DNA of 64,000 bases, from positions 62,001-126,000 of the forward strand of contig NZ_CALGPY010000014.1 in the NCBI RefSeq assembly GCF_937959485.1. Direction: 5' to 3'. A program made the position numbers and the translations under genes. Shown piece by piece: positions 7,570 through 17,348 of this stretch. How positions within the stretch are numbered: the stretch's first letter is position 1; each line of letters starts with the position of its first letter. Origin of the DNA: an uncultured Campylobacter sp. GTDB taxonomy: Bacteria; Campylobacterota; Campylobacteria; Campylobacterales; Campylobacteraceae. Below the pieces are notes generated by a model, which worked only from the letters and a program-made list of their open reading frames with translations, searched no databases and was not told the DNA's origin.

Positions 7570-9695
7570 TACAAGCAATAGTTAAAAAAGGTAAGGTTTT
7601 AGCAGAGCAGATCCCTGCTCCAAGCGTTTCAAAGGGATGCGTTCTTATAAAAGTAGTAAATAGCTGCATATCGGCGGGCACCGAGATAAGCGGCGTATCA
7701 AATAGCGGCAAGAGCCTGATCAGAAGGGCCTTAGAGCAGCCGGAGAACGTAAAAAAAGTCATCAATATGATAAAATCAGACGGCATCGCAAACGCCTATG
7801 CTAAGGTAAAGGGCAAGCTTGATAGCGGAAGCCCGACCGGCTATTCGCTTAGCGGCGTCGTCATAGCAGTCGGAGAGGGCGTTTCAAATTTTGAGATCGG
7901 AGAGCGCGTCGCCGCAGCCGGTGCAGGGCTTGCAAACCACGCAGAATACGTAGATGTGCCTAAAAATTTAGTTATGAAAATGCCGCAGGATATGGACTTT
8001 GAGCGGGCTTGCACCGTGACGCTCGGCGGCATAGCGATGCAGGGCGTTAGGCGGATCGATCTAAGGCTGGGTGAGACCTGCGTAGTCGTGGGAGCTGGGA
8101 TCTTAGGGCTTCTTGCGGTGCAGATGCTTAAAATTTCAGGCGTGAGGATTGCGGTTAGCGATTTTGACGATAGGCGCTTGCAGATAGCAAAGGAATATGG
8201 CGCCGAGCTTGTTATAAACCCGTCAAGAGACGATTTGCTGGATGTCGTTTCGTCTTGGAGCGGCGGATACGGCGCCGATGGAGTGCTATTTACCGCCGCT
8301 ACGAACAGTAGTGAGCCGCTATCGCAAAGTTTTCAGATGTGCAAGAAAAAGGGCAGAGTGGTGCTTGTAGGCGTTGCCGGTATGCAGATAAATAGAGAGG
8401 ATATGTATAAAAAGGAGCTTGATTTTCTCATCTCCACTTCTTATGGTCCTGGTCGCTACGACAAGAGCTACGAAGAGGGGGGGCTTGATTATCCGTTTAG
8501 CTACGTCAGATGGACTGAAAATCGAAATATGAGCGAGTATCTAAGGCTGGTAAATGAAAATTTGATAAAGCTGGATAAGCTCATAGACGCAAAATATCCT
8601 ATCGAGCAGGTAACGGAGGCGTTTGAGTCGCTACAGACTTCGCAGAATAAGCCGCTTATGGTTTTGCTTGACTACGGGGAGGCAAATTTAACCGAGCTTG
8701 ATAGCTATCTAAATCACGATAAAAAAATCATCATAAGCTCCGCGCCAGTAAACAGAGATGTGATAAACGTCGCATTCGTCGGCGTCGGCGGATTTGCCAC
8801 CGGGATGCACCTGCCTAATATCTCAAAGCTTACGGATAAATATAAAATTTACGCGATCATGAACCGAAGCGGACATAAAGCAAAGGCGGTGGCGCAGCAA
8901 TATGGAGCGAATTACGCTACTTCAAATTTAGACGATATTTTAAATGATAAAAATGTCGATCTTGTGATCATCTCCACAAGGCACGATAGCCATGCGGAGC
9001 TTACTTTAAAGGCGCTTGAAGCGGGCAAAAACGTATTTGTAGAAAAGCCGCTTGCGACAAACAAAGAGGAGCTTGAAAAGATAAAGAAATTTTACGCTGA
9101 GGGAGGCGACAAGCCCCTTTTATTCGTGGGATTTAATAGGCGATTTAGCGCCTACGCAGAAGAGATAAAAAAGCACACGGGCGCTAGGATAAATCCGATG
9201 ATAATTAGATATAGAATGAACGCGGGCTACATACCGATGGATCACTGGGTGCATGAAAACGGCGGTAGGATGGTTGGCGAAGCGTGTCACATAATAGATC
9301 TGATGACGGCACTAACGGGAAGCGAGATACAGAGCGTATTTTCACAGGCGATCACGCCGAGTAATGAAAAATATAGCGCCGAGGATAACAAATCCATCGT
9401 CTTAAAATACAAAGACGGCTCGGTGGCGAATATCGAGTATTTCGCAAACGGCAGTAAGGAGCTAGGCAAGGAATTTATGGAGATCCACTTCGACGGCAAG
9501 AGCATCGTTTTGGACGATTATAAAAGCCTAAAAGGATATGGAGTGGGGCTGAAAGAAATTTCAACAAACGTAAGCCAAAAGGGGCAACTTGAAGAGCTTG
9601 AGGCGCTATTTGGGGCTCTAAAAGGAAGCAAAAAAGGCTGGCCGATAGAGCTTTGGGATATGGTGCAGACGACGGAGATTTCGTTTTTGATATGA
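7566..9695 (+). CDS. Two-domain oxidoreductase: MDR dehydrogenase plus Gfo/Idh/MocA
   Basis: A 709-residue fusion protein from ATG 7566, which overlaps the acyltransferase stop. Residues 1-380 form a medium-chain dehydrogenase-like domain (GYSLSGVVIAVGEGVSNF; nucleotide-binding VVVGAGILGLLAVQML). Residues 395-709 form a Gfo/Idh/MocA domain (VAFVGVGGFATGMHLP; catalytic EKPLATNKEEL). Such fusions are frequent in polysaccharide loci, often near a heparinase II/III gene as here, and are thought to act on sugar or uronate substrates. The exact substrate is unknown. A run of seven G at 8477-8483 is in frame and encodes part of YEEGGLDYP. ATG 7566 is chosen over an upstream start inside the previous gene. 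Confidence 0.88.
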   Translation: MIQAIVKKGKVLAEQIPAPSVSKGCVLIKVVNSCISAGTEISGVSNSGKSLIRRALEQPENVKKVINMIKSDGIANAYAKVKGKLDSGSPTGYSLSGVVIAVGEGVSNFEIGERVAAAGAGLANHAEYVDVPKNLVMKMPQDMDFERACTVTLGGIAMQGVRRIDLRLGETCVVVGAGILGLLAVQMLKISGVRIAVSDFDDRRLQIAKEYGAELVINPSRDDLLDVVSSWSGGYGADGVLFTAATNSSEPLSQSFQMCKKKGRVVLVGVAGMQINREDMYKKELDFLISTSYGPGRYDKSYEEGGLDYPFSYVRWTENRNMSEYLRLVNENLIKLDKLIDAKYPIEQVTEAFESLQTSQNKPLMVLLDYGEANLTELDSYLNHDKKIIISSAPVNRDVINVAFVGVGGFATGMHLPNISKLTDKYKIYAIMNRSGHKAKAVAQQYGANYATSNLDDILNDKNVDLVIISTRHDSHAELTLKALEAGKNVFVEKPLATNKEELEKIKKFYAEGGDKPLLFVGFNRRFSAYAEEIKKHTGARINPMIIRYRMNAGYIPMDHWVHENGGRMVGEACHIIDLMTALTGSEIQSVFSQAITPSNEKYSAEDNKSIVLKYKDGSVANIEYFANGSKELGKEFMEIHFDGKSIVLDDYKSLKGYGVGLKEISTNVSQKGQLEELEALFGALKGSKKGWPIELWDMVQTTEISFLI

Positions 9696-11053
9696 TTGGC
9701 AATATAAAAAAAATTATTAAATCAAATTATATTTTAGAGGCATTTGCAAGAAGGCTTTATGCCATTATATCATATAGGATTAGAAAGTTAAATAGAGAAT
9801 TTTACGACTTCTACAACCTGCTCTTGAATAACGAAATAGAGAATATCAAGTATATGGAAAAATACCAGTTTGAATCATTAAAACATATTGTTGATATTGC
9901 ATATTACAAAACAACATTCTATAAAGAAAAATATGATTCTGCGGGCTTTCATCCTTCTATGCTAAATGATATCTCTGATTTAAAGAAAATACCTATATTA
10001 ACAAAAGATGAAATAAGAAATAATTCTAAAAAGATGGTGCGTAGCGATGTTTCTATATCGTATTTAAAAAAAGCATATACGAGTGGGACAACTGGAAAAA
10101 CATTAGAGATATATGAGGATGATAAAACTAGACTACGGGAATTAGCATCTATCTTTTATCAATGGAAAAGAATTGGTTATGTTCCTGGCGATGGCAGGAT
10201 TGAATTTAGAGGTTTCGTAGATGACAATAAAGATTTTATTTTTCTACCAGACGAAAGAGTTTTAAGAATTAATATTATAAAAATGGATATCCATAATATA
10301 AATACTATTATAAAACGTATCTTAAAAATAGGATATAATTTTGTTCATGGGTATCCATCGGCGATAGTTAAATTTGCAAGATTATTAAAAGAATCAGAAA
10401 TACACTATCAGCCGAAAGGAATAATGCTAGCATCAGAGGTACTATATGATTGGCAAATGAGTATTATAGATGAAGTTTTTCATTGTCAGAAAATTTCGCA
10501 TTATGGTCAGACTGAAAAAGTGGCGTTAGGCGCATGGAAGAATGATAGATTATATCATTTTATACCTACATATGGCATATTTGAAACAGACTGTGAAAAT
10601 AAAATTATTGCAACAGGTTTTATAAATGAGGTTATGCCAATTATAAGATACCAAATGTCAGATGTGGCTGAAGGTATTTTGAGTGGTTCAAACGATGCTC
10701 TATATCCAGTTATTAAGGATATAATCGGCAGACAGGAGGATTATACTTATAATGAAAATGGGGATTTGATTCCGCCCGCGGTCGTTACATTTCCATTTAA
10801 GCATTTATTTTACATTAATGCTGCCAAAATTATTCAATATGAGTTAAAATTATTTGATTTAGTTCTTGAGGTAAAAGATCAAAATGTATTGTTAGATAAA
10901 CTTTTCAAGGAAGAGGTAGACACGCTTGTCGCGGATCTAAAGAAAATATATGGGCAAAGCATAGATATAAATATAAAATATGTAGACCAAATTGATTTTA
11001 CATCAAATGGTAAGTTTAGATGGATAGAAAATAGGATAAAAAATTATGAATAG
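9692..11053 (+). CDS. CapK/phenylacetate-CoA ligase-like adenylate-forming protein
   Basis: A 453-residue protein with the adenylate-forming enzyme P-loop YTSGTTGKTLEIYED near residue 127 and a conserved SHYGQTEKVALG near residue 268. The C-terminal part has DIIGRQEDY, an equivalent of the hinge motif. CapK-like proteins sit in capsule and O-antigen loci and are thought to activate a carboxylic acid for attachment to the glycan; the acid is unknown. ATG 9692 overlaps the previous stop and has the better context. From here to about 15.3 kb the DNA becomes much more AT-rich, which suggests separate ancestry from the flanking genes. Confidence 0.8.
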   Translation: MIGNIKKIIKSNYILEAFARRLYAIISYRIRKLNREFYDFYNLLLNNEIENIKYMEKYQFESLKHIVDIAYYKTTFYKEKYDSAGFHPSMLNDISDLKKIPILTKDEIRNNSKKMVRSDVSISYLKKAYTSGTTGKTLEIYEDDKTRLRELASIFYQWKRIGYVPGDGRIEFRGFVDDNKDFIFLPDERVLRINIIKMDIHNINTIIKRILKIGYNFVHGYPSAIVKFARLLKESEIHYQPKGIMLASEVLYDWQMSIIDEVFHCQKISHYGQTEKVALGAWKNDRLYHFIPTYGIFETDCENKIIATGFINEVMPIIRYQMSDVAEGILSGSNDALYPVIKDIIGRQEDYTYNENGDLIPPAVVTFPFKHLFYINAAKIIQYELKLFDLVLEVKDQNVLLDKLFKEEVDTLVADLKKIYGQSIDINIKYVDQIDFTSNGKFRWIENRIKNYE

Positions 11054-11999
11054 CAAGATTTTGCATATAGGACCTATGCCGCCTCCACTTGGAGGAATAT
11101 CCGTTTATTTATATAGATTATCAAGGTCTAACAATGATAGTTCTGTGGGCTTTGTTAACGAAAATAATCTTAATGGGATCGGTTTTATTAAATTAATTTT
11201 TCTAAACAGTGATAAAACTTTTATTTATCACTCTCCATCAATGATGAAAAGAATTGCATTGCTTTTTTCAAAAATATTTAGAGGAAATAAATATATTATA
11301 GTTTCTCATGGAGAAGGCTTGCAAAATAGCTATAAAAATAGTAATTTTATAATGAAATTCTTATTAAAAATCACCATTTTTAAATCAGAATATATACAAG
11401 TAGTAGGTTCTCATCTTGTAAAATTTTTACTTAATTTGGGGCTAGAGAATGATAAAATCATAGTAAAAAATGCTTTTTTACCGCCTGCATTATGCGATGA
11501 AGAAAGCGTATTAAAAACCTATCCGCAAGAAATTTTCGATTTTATATCAAAAAAAGATAAGTTATTGGTAGCAAATGCGTCTAGTTTGGTTTTTTATAAA
11601 AATACCGACCTATATGGACTTGATATATGTATAGAACTCATGGCTAAGCTAAAAAATGTCTATCCAAATTTAGGATTTATTTTTGCGCTAGCAAACGAAA
11701 AGGTTAATACGGAGTATATAAATAAAATGCGTCTGCGAATAAAAGAGTTAAATTTAGAGGAAAATTTTTATTTTCTGACGGGGCAAAAAGAGCTTTGGCC
11801 TATATTTAAAAAGGCTAGTCTAATGATAAGACCTACGAATACCGATGGCGATGCCCTTAGCATTAGAGAGGCTTTATATTTTAAATGTCCTGCGATAGCA
11901 AGCGATGTATGCAATAGACCGACAGGAACGATTTTGTTTAAGAATAGAAATTTGGATGATCTATATGATAAAACAAAAAGGGTTTTGGATGCAATGTAA
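11046..11999 (+). CDS. Glycosyltransferase, GT4-like
   Basis: A 317-residue protein with a GT-B start (HIGPMPPPLGGISVYLYRL), which forms the N-terminal glycine-rich loop. A C-terminal donor-binding region reads MIRPTNTDGDALSIREALYFKCPAIASDV, equivalent to the EX7E segment of GT4 enzymes. It is slightly short for the family (usually 350-380). It overlaps the CapK-like gene by 8 bases, so the two are probably translated together. The sugar added is unknown. An 80-base AT-rich gap follows. Confidence 0.82.
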   Translation: MNSKILHIGPMPPPLGGISVYLYRLSRSNNDSSVGFVNENNLNGIGFIKLIFLNSDKTFIYHSPSMMKRIALLFSKIFRGNKYIIVSHGEGLQNSYKNSNFIMKFLLKITIFKSEYIQVVGSHLVKFLLNLGLENDKIIVKNAFLPPALCDEESVLKTYPQEIFDFISKKDKLLVANASSLVFYKNTDLYGLDICIELMAKLKNVYPNLGFIFALANEKVNTEYINKMRLRIKELNLEENFYFLTGQKELWPIFKKASLMIRPTNTDGDALSIREALYFKCPAIASDVCNRPTGTILFKNRNLDDLYDKTKRVLDAM

Positions 12000-12079
12000 A
12001 TTTTATAAGGACTTGGTTATTGATTAATAGTTACTTATTTAAAATATTAATTTTATTATATTAAGGATGGATAAATATC

Positions 12080-13171
12080 ATGATTGATAAAGCAAAATGG
12101 TTTCTAGATAAAATTTGTCCTATCATATTGGGGATAGATGATATTACAAATTCAATATGCCATTCGCGTTTCCTAAGAGAACAGTGCGATTGCGGCTATC
12201 TTGGGCTAAATAATAATGGCATATATGATTATTTTATGAATTATCTATTAAAAAAATACCCAGAAATTAGAGTTACATATTTTTTAGTTATGGGACCTAG
12301 CTCGGCATATCTTGATGGCGCCAAAACCGATACTATATATAAAAATGATGGCTTTTTAAGATTATTGCAAACCATTCTAGATAGATCTGATGAGATAGCA
12401 TACCATGGACATAATCATGGATATTCCAATGCTACATTGATGGATAGAAAATGGTGTAGAGAATTTGAGCAGTATTCTCCAAACGAATATTTTAATATTA
12501 TAAAAAATGATTTAGATCTTTTCAAAAAAACATTTGGCTACCAAATTTTAGGAGGGAGAACTCCGTGCTATAGTTTTAGAGAAGATTTGGTTGTAGGACT
12601 AATTGACTTAAAATTTCGTTGGTGGTCCTTTGACTTTAAGCCTTTTACCAATAATATTTCTTTGAAGTATGGCGATGATAAGATTATAGAAATGCCGTCA
12701 AATATAAGCGGCGATGCTTTTATATATGGAGGAAACGCAATAAAAAGTAAAATTAAACACTTGCTAAATATAGTAAAGATAGAAAAAATGATGAAAAGTA
12801 GATATGTGATTAGTATAGCGGAGCATTTTATGAATGCTAGACCAGATGGAAAGAGGCAAACACCAAATGTTTATGATGATATAAATTCTTTAGATTTTAT
12901 TTTCGGATATCTAAGAAACAAAGATGTTTGGTATGCTACTTTTAGCGAATGTGCTAATTATTACGAGAGCTATAATAATACCTATATTTTAGATATGGGC
13001 GATGGAGCGTTCGAAATAAAATATAAAGGTGACTGGAAAATGTTTCTAACATTTATTTCGGAACATAGATATTTACAAAATATACAAACTAAAGAAATTT
13101 ATGAAGGCTTTATGAAAGATGATAAGTGGCTTTTTAACAATTTAGTTGAAGGAATATATAGGGGGGCGTAA
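12080..13171 (+). CDS. Polysaccharide deacetylase-like (NodB-fold) protein
   Basis: A 363-residue protein with a divergent NodB-homology domain. The acidic motif is LGIDDIT at residues 20-26, and the metal-binding motif is EIAYHGHNHGY near residue 111. GGRTPCYSFRED near residue 157 corresponds to motif 3. No signal peptide is visible, so it may act in the cytoplasm or on a lipid-linked precursor. The C-terminal third has no match I recognise. It has its own spacer and an AAGGAT element before the ATG. Deacetylation of a GlcNAc-type residue is the simplest guess. The DNA is AT-rich. Confidence 0.7.
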   Translation: MIDKAKWFLDKICPIILGIDDITNSICHSRFLREQCDCGYLGLNNNGIYDYFMNYLLKKYPEIRVTYFLVMGPSSAYLDGAKTDTIYKNDGFLRLLQTILDRSDEIAYHGHNHGYSNATLMDRKWCREFEQYSPNEYFNIIKNDLDLFKKTFGYQILGGRTPCYSFREDLVVGLIDLKFRWWSFDFKPFTNNISLKYGDDKIIEMPSNISGDAFIYGGNAIKSKIKHLLNIVKIEKMMKSRYVISIAEHFMNARPDGKRQTPNVYDDINSLDFIFGYLRNKDVWYATFSECANYYESYNNTYILDMGDGAFEIKYKGDWKMFLTFISEHRYLQNIQTKEIYEGFMKDDKWLFNNLVEGIYRGA

Positions 13172-13172
13172 A

Positions 13173-13871
13173 ATGTATTTTGATAGACATTTTTCTTTAA
13201 TTACTGGATATAGATTTTTGTTAAAAGATGTTATAAAATATATAACGACAATAGATTCTTTTTTTAATTCTAAGTATAAAATTTTAGATATAGGTTGTGG
13301 GAAAAAACCATATAAGAAATTACTAAAAAATTCTGATTATGTGGGTCTTGATGTTTGCGAGTGTGAATATGCTACTCCGGATATAATAGGTAATTCCGAA
13401 AGTATTTCTTGCGATAATTCTAGTTTCGATGCAGTTATGACGGTTTTCGTTTTAGATGATTCTTTTTATATTAAAAAGACTTTTTGTGAAATTTCAAGAG
13501 TGCTTAAAGACGGCGGGTATTATTTTGCTTTTGAAGCGCAGAGCACAAGCATACATAATCCTCCTTTTGATTTTTTTAGGTTTGCTCCAAACGCCATGAT
13601 TGAGCTAGCAAAAGAAGTGAATTTAGAACTTATAAGATATGATACATATGGCGGGGACTTTGCAAACGTAGGCTTTGGTTTTATATCAATTATACGAAAT
13701 ACACTAAGTAGCCTCAGGCTAGAACCCCTTTTGGGTCCTATATTTTACTTGCCGATAAACGTAATTTTTAGACTTTTAGATCTGATAGGTAGATTAAAGG
13801 TATTTAGAAATAAATATAAAAATAATTCCTTGGGGTATTTCTATATTTTTAAGAAAGTAGAGAATGCTTAA
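13173..13871 (+). CDS. Class I SAM-dependent methyltransferase
   Basis: A 232-residue protein with SAM-binding motif I ILDIGCGKKPYKKLL and the acidic strand-2 residue in YVGLDV. The Methyltransf_11-like SFDAVMTVFVLDD follows, and a post-motif FCEISRVLKDGGYYF matches motif III. ATG 13173 is preferred over the in-frame TTG 13146 because an AGGGGGG ribosome site precedes it. The gene overlaps the flippase start by 8 bases. It probably methylates a sugar of the polysaccharide; the target is not determined. Confidence 0.82.
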   Translation: MYFDRHFSLITGYRFLLKDVIKYITTIDSFFNSKYKILDIGCGKKPYKKLLKNSDYVGLDVCECEYATPDIIGNSESISCDNSSFDAVMTVFVLDDSFYIKKTFCEISRVLKDGGYYFAFEAQSTSIHNPPFDFFRFAPNAMIELAKEVNLELIRYDTYGGDFANVGFGFISIIRNTLSSLRLEPLLGPIFYLPINVIFRLLDLIGRLKVFRNKYKNNSLGYFYIFKKVENA

Positions 13872-15267
13872 AAAGTTTATTAAGACGATATCTTTATATA
13901 CTATTTTTTTGATGATTGAAAAAATTTTATCGGTACTATTTTTTTCATATATCGCTCATACATTAAGCATGAATGATATGGGTGCATATGGACTGTACAT
14001 GACTATATATGTATTTTTATCTTTTTTACTATCGCTAGAATTTAAATCGGGATATGCAAGATATTACTACGAATATTATACAGAAGAATCCAAATATAAG
14101 CTATTTTGCGGTATCGTTAATGTTACATTTCTTTCTCATGTAATTATGGGCATATTGTTATTGTGTATTATAAATTCTTTTAATTTATTGAGTTGGAAAA
14201 TTTTTATTGCTTTGGCTATTTTATCGTTTTCTGATAGCCTGATATATCTTATACAGTATCAAAAAAGGTTAGAAGAAAAGGATATGCAATATGGAATAAT
14301 TATAATTGGTAAGATACTCTTAACAATTATATTTTATTTTATTATAAAAAATTACGATATGGGTGATAGTGCGATCAATGTAATATATGCTATGCTGTTT
14401 TCTAGCACAGTTGTTTCTCTGGTTAGTTATTTTAGCTTTTTTGTTAAAGGTTGGCTATTTAGCGTAAATTATCACATCACAAAGAATTCCTTTTTATTTT
14501 CCATAAAAATTGCGCCCGGTATTGTTGGGTCATATTTATCATCATTAAGCCCACAATTTATTATAGATAAAGTTTTTTTAAATAGAGAATTTAATGGAAT
14601 TTTTTCGGTTTACCAAAAAATAGCATCAACTATTTATATTATGTTTGATCCGCTTTATATAGTTTTTTCTCAGAGAGTCCTTAAATTTTATAAGGAAAAG
14701 AATTTTATAGGAATCTATAAGATGATGCTTAATATAATTTTTAACGGATATGGATTTATGATGTGCATTTTTATTTTGGGCTCATATTATGTCGTATATA
14801 TATTTGCGGGAGAGAAATATATAGAGTATCAACACTTCTTATTCATATTTTTATTCAGTGGGTATTGCGCATTGATTTCGAGAATTCTTGAATTAAATAT
14901 CCAGATTTCTGGGAAAAGTCATTATTTTTCTTATTTAGAGATATTCGTAGGAGTGTTAAGCGTATCTTCTCTTTTGCTTTGTGCATATTATTTTGATTTT
15001 TACCTCTTTATATATTGTATAGCGGTTATTTCATTTTTTAGATTTGTTATTTATATGATAGTTTCCAAAAAAATATATCCAAAATTATTTTTAGGGTATT
15101 TTTATTATTTGTTATTTTTATTCTTTCCTAGTATAATTTATATCTTTAAAATATTTGACTTGCTATCGGAAGTTTTACTATTTCTATTAACTCTAATTTT
15201 TTATAGCTGGTTAGCTATCAGGGCAATTAAAGAATATAAAAGCTGTCCGCGCATAGGGGAAGCATAA
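13864..15267 (+). CDS. wzx: Wzx-type oligosaccharide flippase
   Basis: A 467-residue, very hydrophobic protein with about 12 to 14 predicted membrane segments and few charges, typical of the MATE/Wzx polysaccharide transporter family. It would move the undecaprenyl-linked repeat unit across the inner membrane. Hallmarks are the N-terminal pattern of Lys plus amphipathic segment (KKFIKTISLYTIFLMIEKIL) and a central cytoplasmic loop. The presence of Wzx and a WbaP-like initiating enzyme in the same locus supports Wzy-dependent assembly, although no Wzy polymerase is recognised in the window. The DNA is strongly AT-rich. Confidence 0.85.
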   Translation: MLKKFIKTISLYTIFLMIEKILSVLFFSYIAHTLSMNDMGAYGLYMTIYVFLSFLLSLEFKSGYARYYYEYYTEESKYKLFCGIVNVTFLSHVIMGILLLCIINSFNLLSWKIFIALAILSFSDSLIYLIQYQKRLEEKDMQYGIIIIGKILLTIIFYFIIKNYDMGDSAINVIYAMLFSSTVVSLVSYFSFFVKGWLFSVNYHITKNSFLFSIKIAPGIVGSYLSSLSPQFIIDKVFLNREFNGIFSVYQKIASTIYIMFDPLYIVFSQRVLKFYKEKNFIGIYKMMLNIIFNGYGFMMCIFILGSYYVVYIFAGEKYIEYQHFLFIFLFSGYCALISRILELNIQISGKSHYFSYLEIFVGVLSVSSLLLCAYYFDFYLFIYCIAVISFFRFVIYMIVSKKIYPKLFLGYFYYLLFLFFPSIIYIFKIFDLLSEVLLFLLTLIFYSWLAIRAIKEYKSCPRIGEA

Positions 15268-17348
15268 TGTTATATTATTTAAAGCGTCTCTATTCTACTC
15301 CGTTTCGCATAGTTTTAATAAAGTTATTTAATAAAATAACTGTTTTTTTAAATAACTTTATTAATCGCTGCATTGATTTTATAAATAAAAATACTCACAT
15401 AAATTTTAACGTTCCAATCATCAAAACTAGCTATATAAGCACAAAAGAACTCGACCTGTCAAATATCGATCCGGATGTCGCAAAATATCTATCTAAAATG
15501 TACATCGAGCATAAATTTGATCTGCTCGGTAGCGGCTGGGTAAAAAATAGCTATGATAGCGCGGCGCTCGGGCTTGAGGGCTACAAATACGATATGAACG
15601 TTGCAGCTCCTACGAGCGCGCCCGAAGACTACGAGCCGATCGATTGGCAAAAGGATTTTAAAAGTGGCTTTCGGTGGAGCGAAAAAAAATGGTACAAAGA
15701 TCAGCGCATAGCCCATAAGCTCGGCAGCGATATAAAGGTGCCGTGGGAGCTTGCGAGGTTGCAGCACCTGCCGCAACTTGCTATTTTTGCGATGGCGGAT
15801 CCAAGCTTAAAAGAGCGAAATTTAAAAGAATTTAAAAACCAAATTTTAGATTTTATCCGCAACAATCCGCCTAGAATGGGCGTAAATTGGACCTGCACGA
15901 TGGATGTGGGTATCAGGGTTGCCAACATGCTGGCGGCTTACGATATGTTTTGCCAGATGGACGAGGGCGGAATTTTAGATCAAAATTTCAAGCAGACCTT
16001 TTCAAATAGCGTCTACGAGCATGCGCTTCATATCGTAAATAATCTGGAATATTCGCCGCATCTTACGTCAAATCACTATCTAAGCGATATTGCGGGCCTG
16101 CTGTATGCGTGCGCATATTTGAACGGCGGCGGCGAGACAGACGCGTGGTTGGCGTTTGCCGTGCAAGAAGTAATTAGTGAAATGAGAAAGGAATTTTACG
16201 AAGACGGCGGAAATTTCGAGAGTTCTACGAGCTATCACCGCTTAAGCGGCGAGCTAATGGCGTATAGCGCGGCTCTGATGCTGGGTCTAAAAAGCGAAAA
16301 AATTTCATCTTTGCAAAATTACGACGCAAAGCTTTGGCGCAAAAAGCCGAAACTTTTGCCGCCGGAGGAGCAGGAATTTAAAATTTTAAACGGACAAATA
16401 TCGTTGCCGCAGTGGTTCGCGGACAGGCTGTATAAAATCGGCAGGTTTACCGCCGACATCACAAAGCCAAACGGCGAAGTGCCGCAATTCGGCGATAACG
16501 ATAGCGGTAGGTTTTTTAAATTTAGCCCAAACGGCGAGTTCTTGAGCAACAAACAAGCCGCACGAAAATATCTAAATTTAAGCGGCTTTGAGGGCGGTGA
16601 CGAGCCGTTTTGGGACGAGAATATCTTAAACCACTTCACGCTAATTAGCTGCATGGGCGGAATTTTCGATGATGAGATATTTAAAAACGATATCTGCTTT
16701 GAGAGGAGCTTTATCCGCTCGCTTGCTGGGCGCACGCTGCAAGTAGGCGATAAAACATACAGACGCCCGATCGTTTCAGTTGCGAAATTTAGCGAACTGC
16801 CGCACCGAAAAAGCATAGAATTTAAAATTCCAAATTCGCAAGAGATCAAAAATATATTTTATCCGGACGGCGGATTTTTTATCTTCAAATCCGATAAATT
16901 TTACCTTGCCATCTGCGCTACGCCGCTTGGGCAAAGGGGTCACGGCGGACATACGCACAACGATAAGCTGGGCTACGAGCTGTGGATAGACGGGCTGGAT
17001 ATAGCAAGAGATCCCGGTACATATCTTTATACGCCGATCCCCGGCAGAAGAAATGAATTTAGAAGCGTCAAGGCTCACAACGTACCGATCGTCGGTGATC
17101 TGGAACAAAATAGTTGGGGCGAGGGAGCGATAGGACTATTTGGAATGTTTGCGGAATGCAGGTGCGAAGTGGCGGATTTTGGAGAAAATTTTATAAGCCT
17201 AGCTGCAGAATACAAGGGCGTAAAAATTCTTAGAAAATTTGAGATAAAAGAGGATAGATTGGAGATTATCGATATGGCAAATAGGGAATTTTATTATAGT
17301 AAATTTGAGTTGTATTCAAATGGATATGGGAAGTTGATGAAGATATGA
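15267..17348 (+). CDS. Heparinase II/III family protein
   Basis: A 693-residue protein. Residues about 150-400 form the alpha-barrel region of heparinase/alginate-lyase-like proteins (SNHYLSDIAGLLYACAYLNGG; SSTSYHRLSGELM). The C-terminal beta-sandwich has GQRGHGGHTHNDKLGYELW with the conserved His and Asp, and the usual DPGTYLYTP. Family members cleave uronate-containing glycans by elimination. No obvious secretion signal is seen, so the site of action is unclear. It may trim or edit the ManNAcA-containing polymer made in the same locus. The start overlaps the flippase stop by one base. GC content rises again here relative to the flippase. Confidence 0.87.
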   Translation: MLYYLKRLYSTPFRIVLIKLFNKITVFLNNFINRCIDFINKNTHINFNVPIIKTSYISTKELDLSNIDPDVAKYLSKMYIEHKFDLLGSGWVKNSYDSAALGLEGYKYDMNVAAPTSAPEDYEPIDWQKDFKSGFRWSEKKWYKDQRIAHKLGSDIKVPWELARLQHLPQLAIFAMADPSLKERNLKEFKNQILDFIRNNPPRMGVNWTCTMDVGIRVANMLAAYDMFCQMDEGGILDQNFKQTFSNSVYEHALHIVNNLEYSPHLTSNHYLSDIAGLLYACAYLNGGGETDAWLAFAVQEVISEMRKEFYEDGGNFESSTSYHRLSGELMAYSAALMLGLKSEKISSLQNYDAKLWRKKPKLLPPEEQEFKILNGQISLPQWFADRLYKIGRFTADITKPNGEVPQFGDNDSGRFFKFSPNGEFLSNKQAARKYLNLSGFEGGDEPFWDENILNHFTLISCMGGIFDDEIFKNDICFERSFIRSLAGRTLQVGDKTYRRPIVSVAKFSELPHRKSIEFKIPNSQEIKNIFYPDGGFFIFKSDKFYLAICATPLGQRGHGGHTHNDKLGYELWIDGLDIARDPGTYLYTPIPGRRNEFRSVKAHNVPIVGDLEQNSWGEGAIGLFGMFAECRCEVADFGENFISLAAEYKGVKILRKFEIKEDRLEIIDMANREFYYSKFELYSNGYGKLMKI

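Noticed and set aside
8477..8483. G7 run in the two-domain dehydrogenase as another phase-variable tract
   Set aside because: The gene is in frame, the run encodes part of a conserved-looking YEEGGLDYP segment, and seven G is shorter than typical switching tracts.
13162..13167. G6 run ahead of the methyltransferase as a contingency tract
   Set aside because: It lies in the ribosome-binding position and is only six long; it is better explained as the Shine-Dalgarno element.
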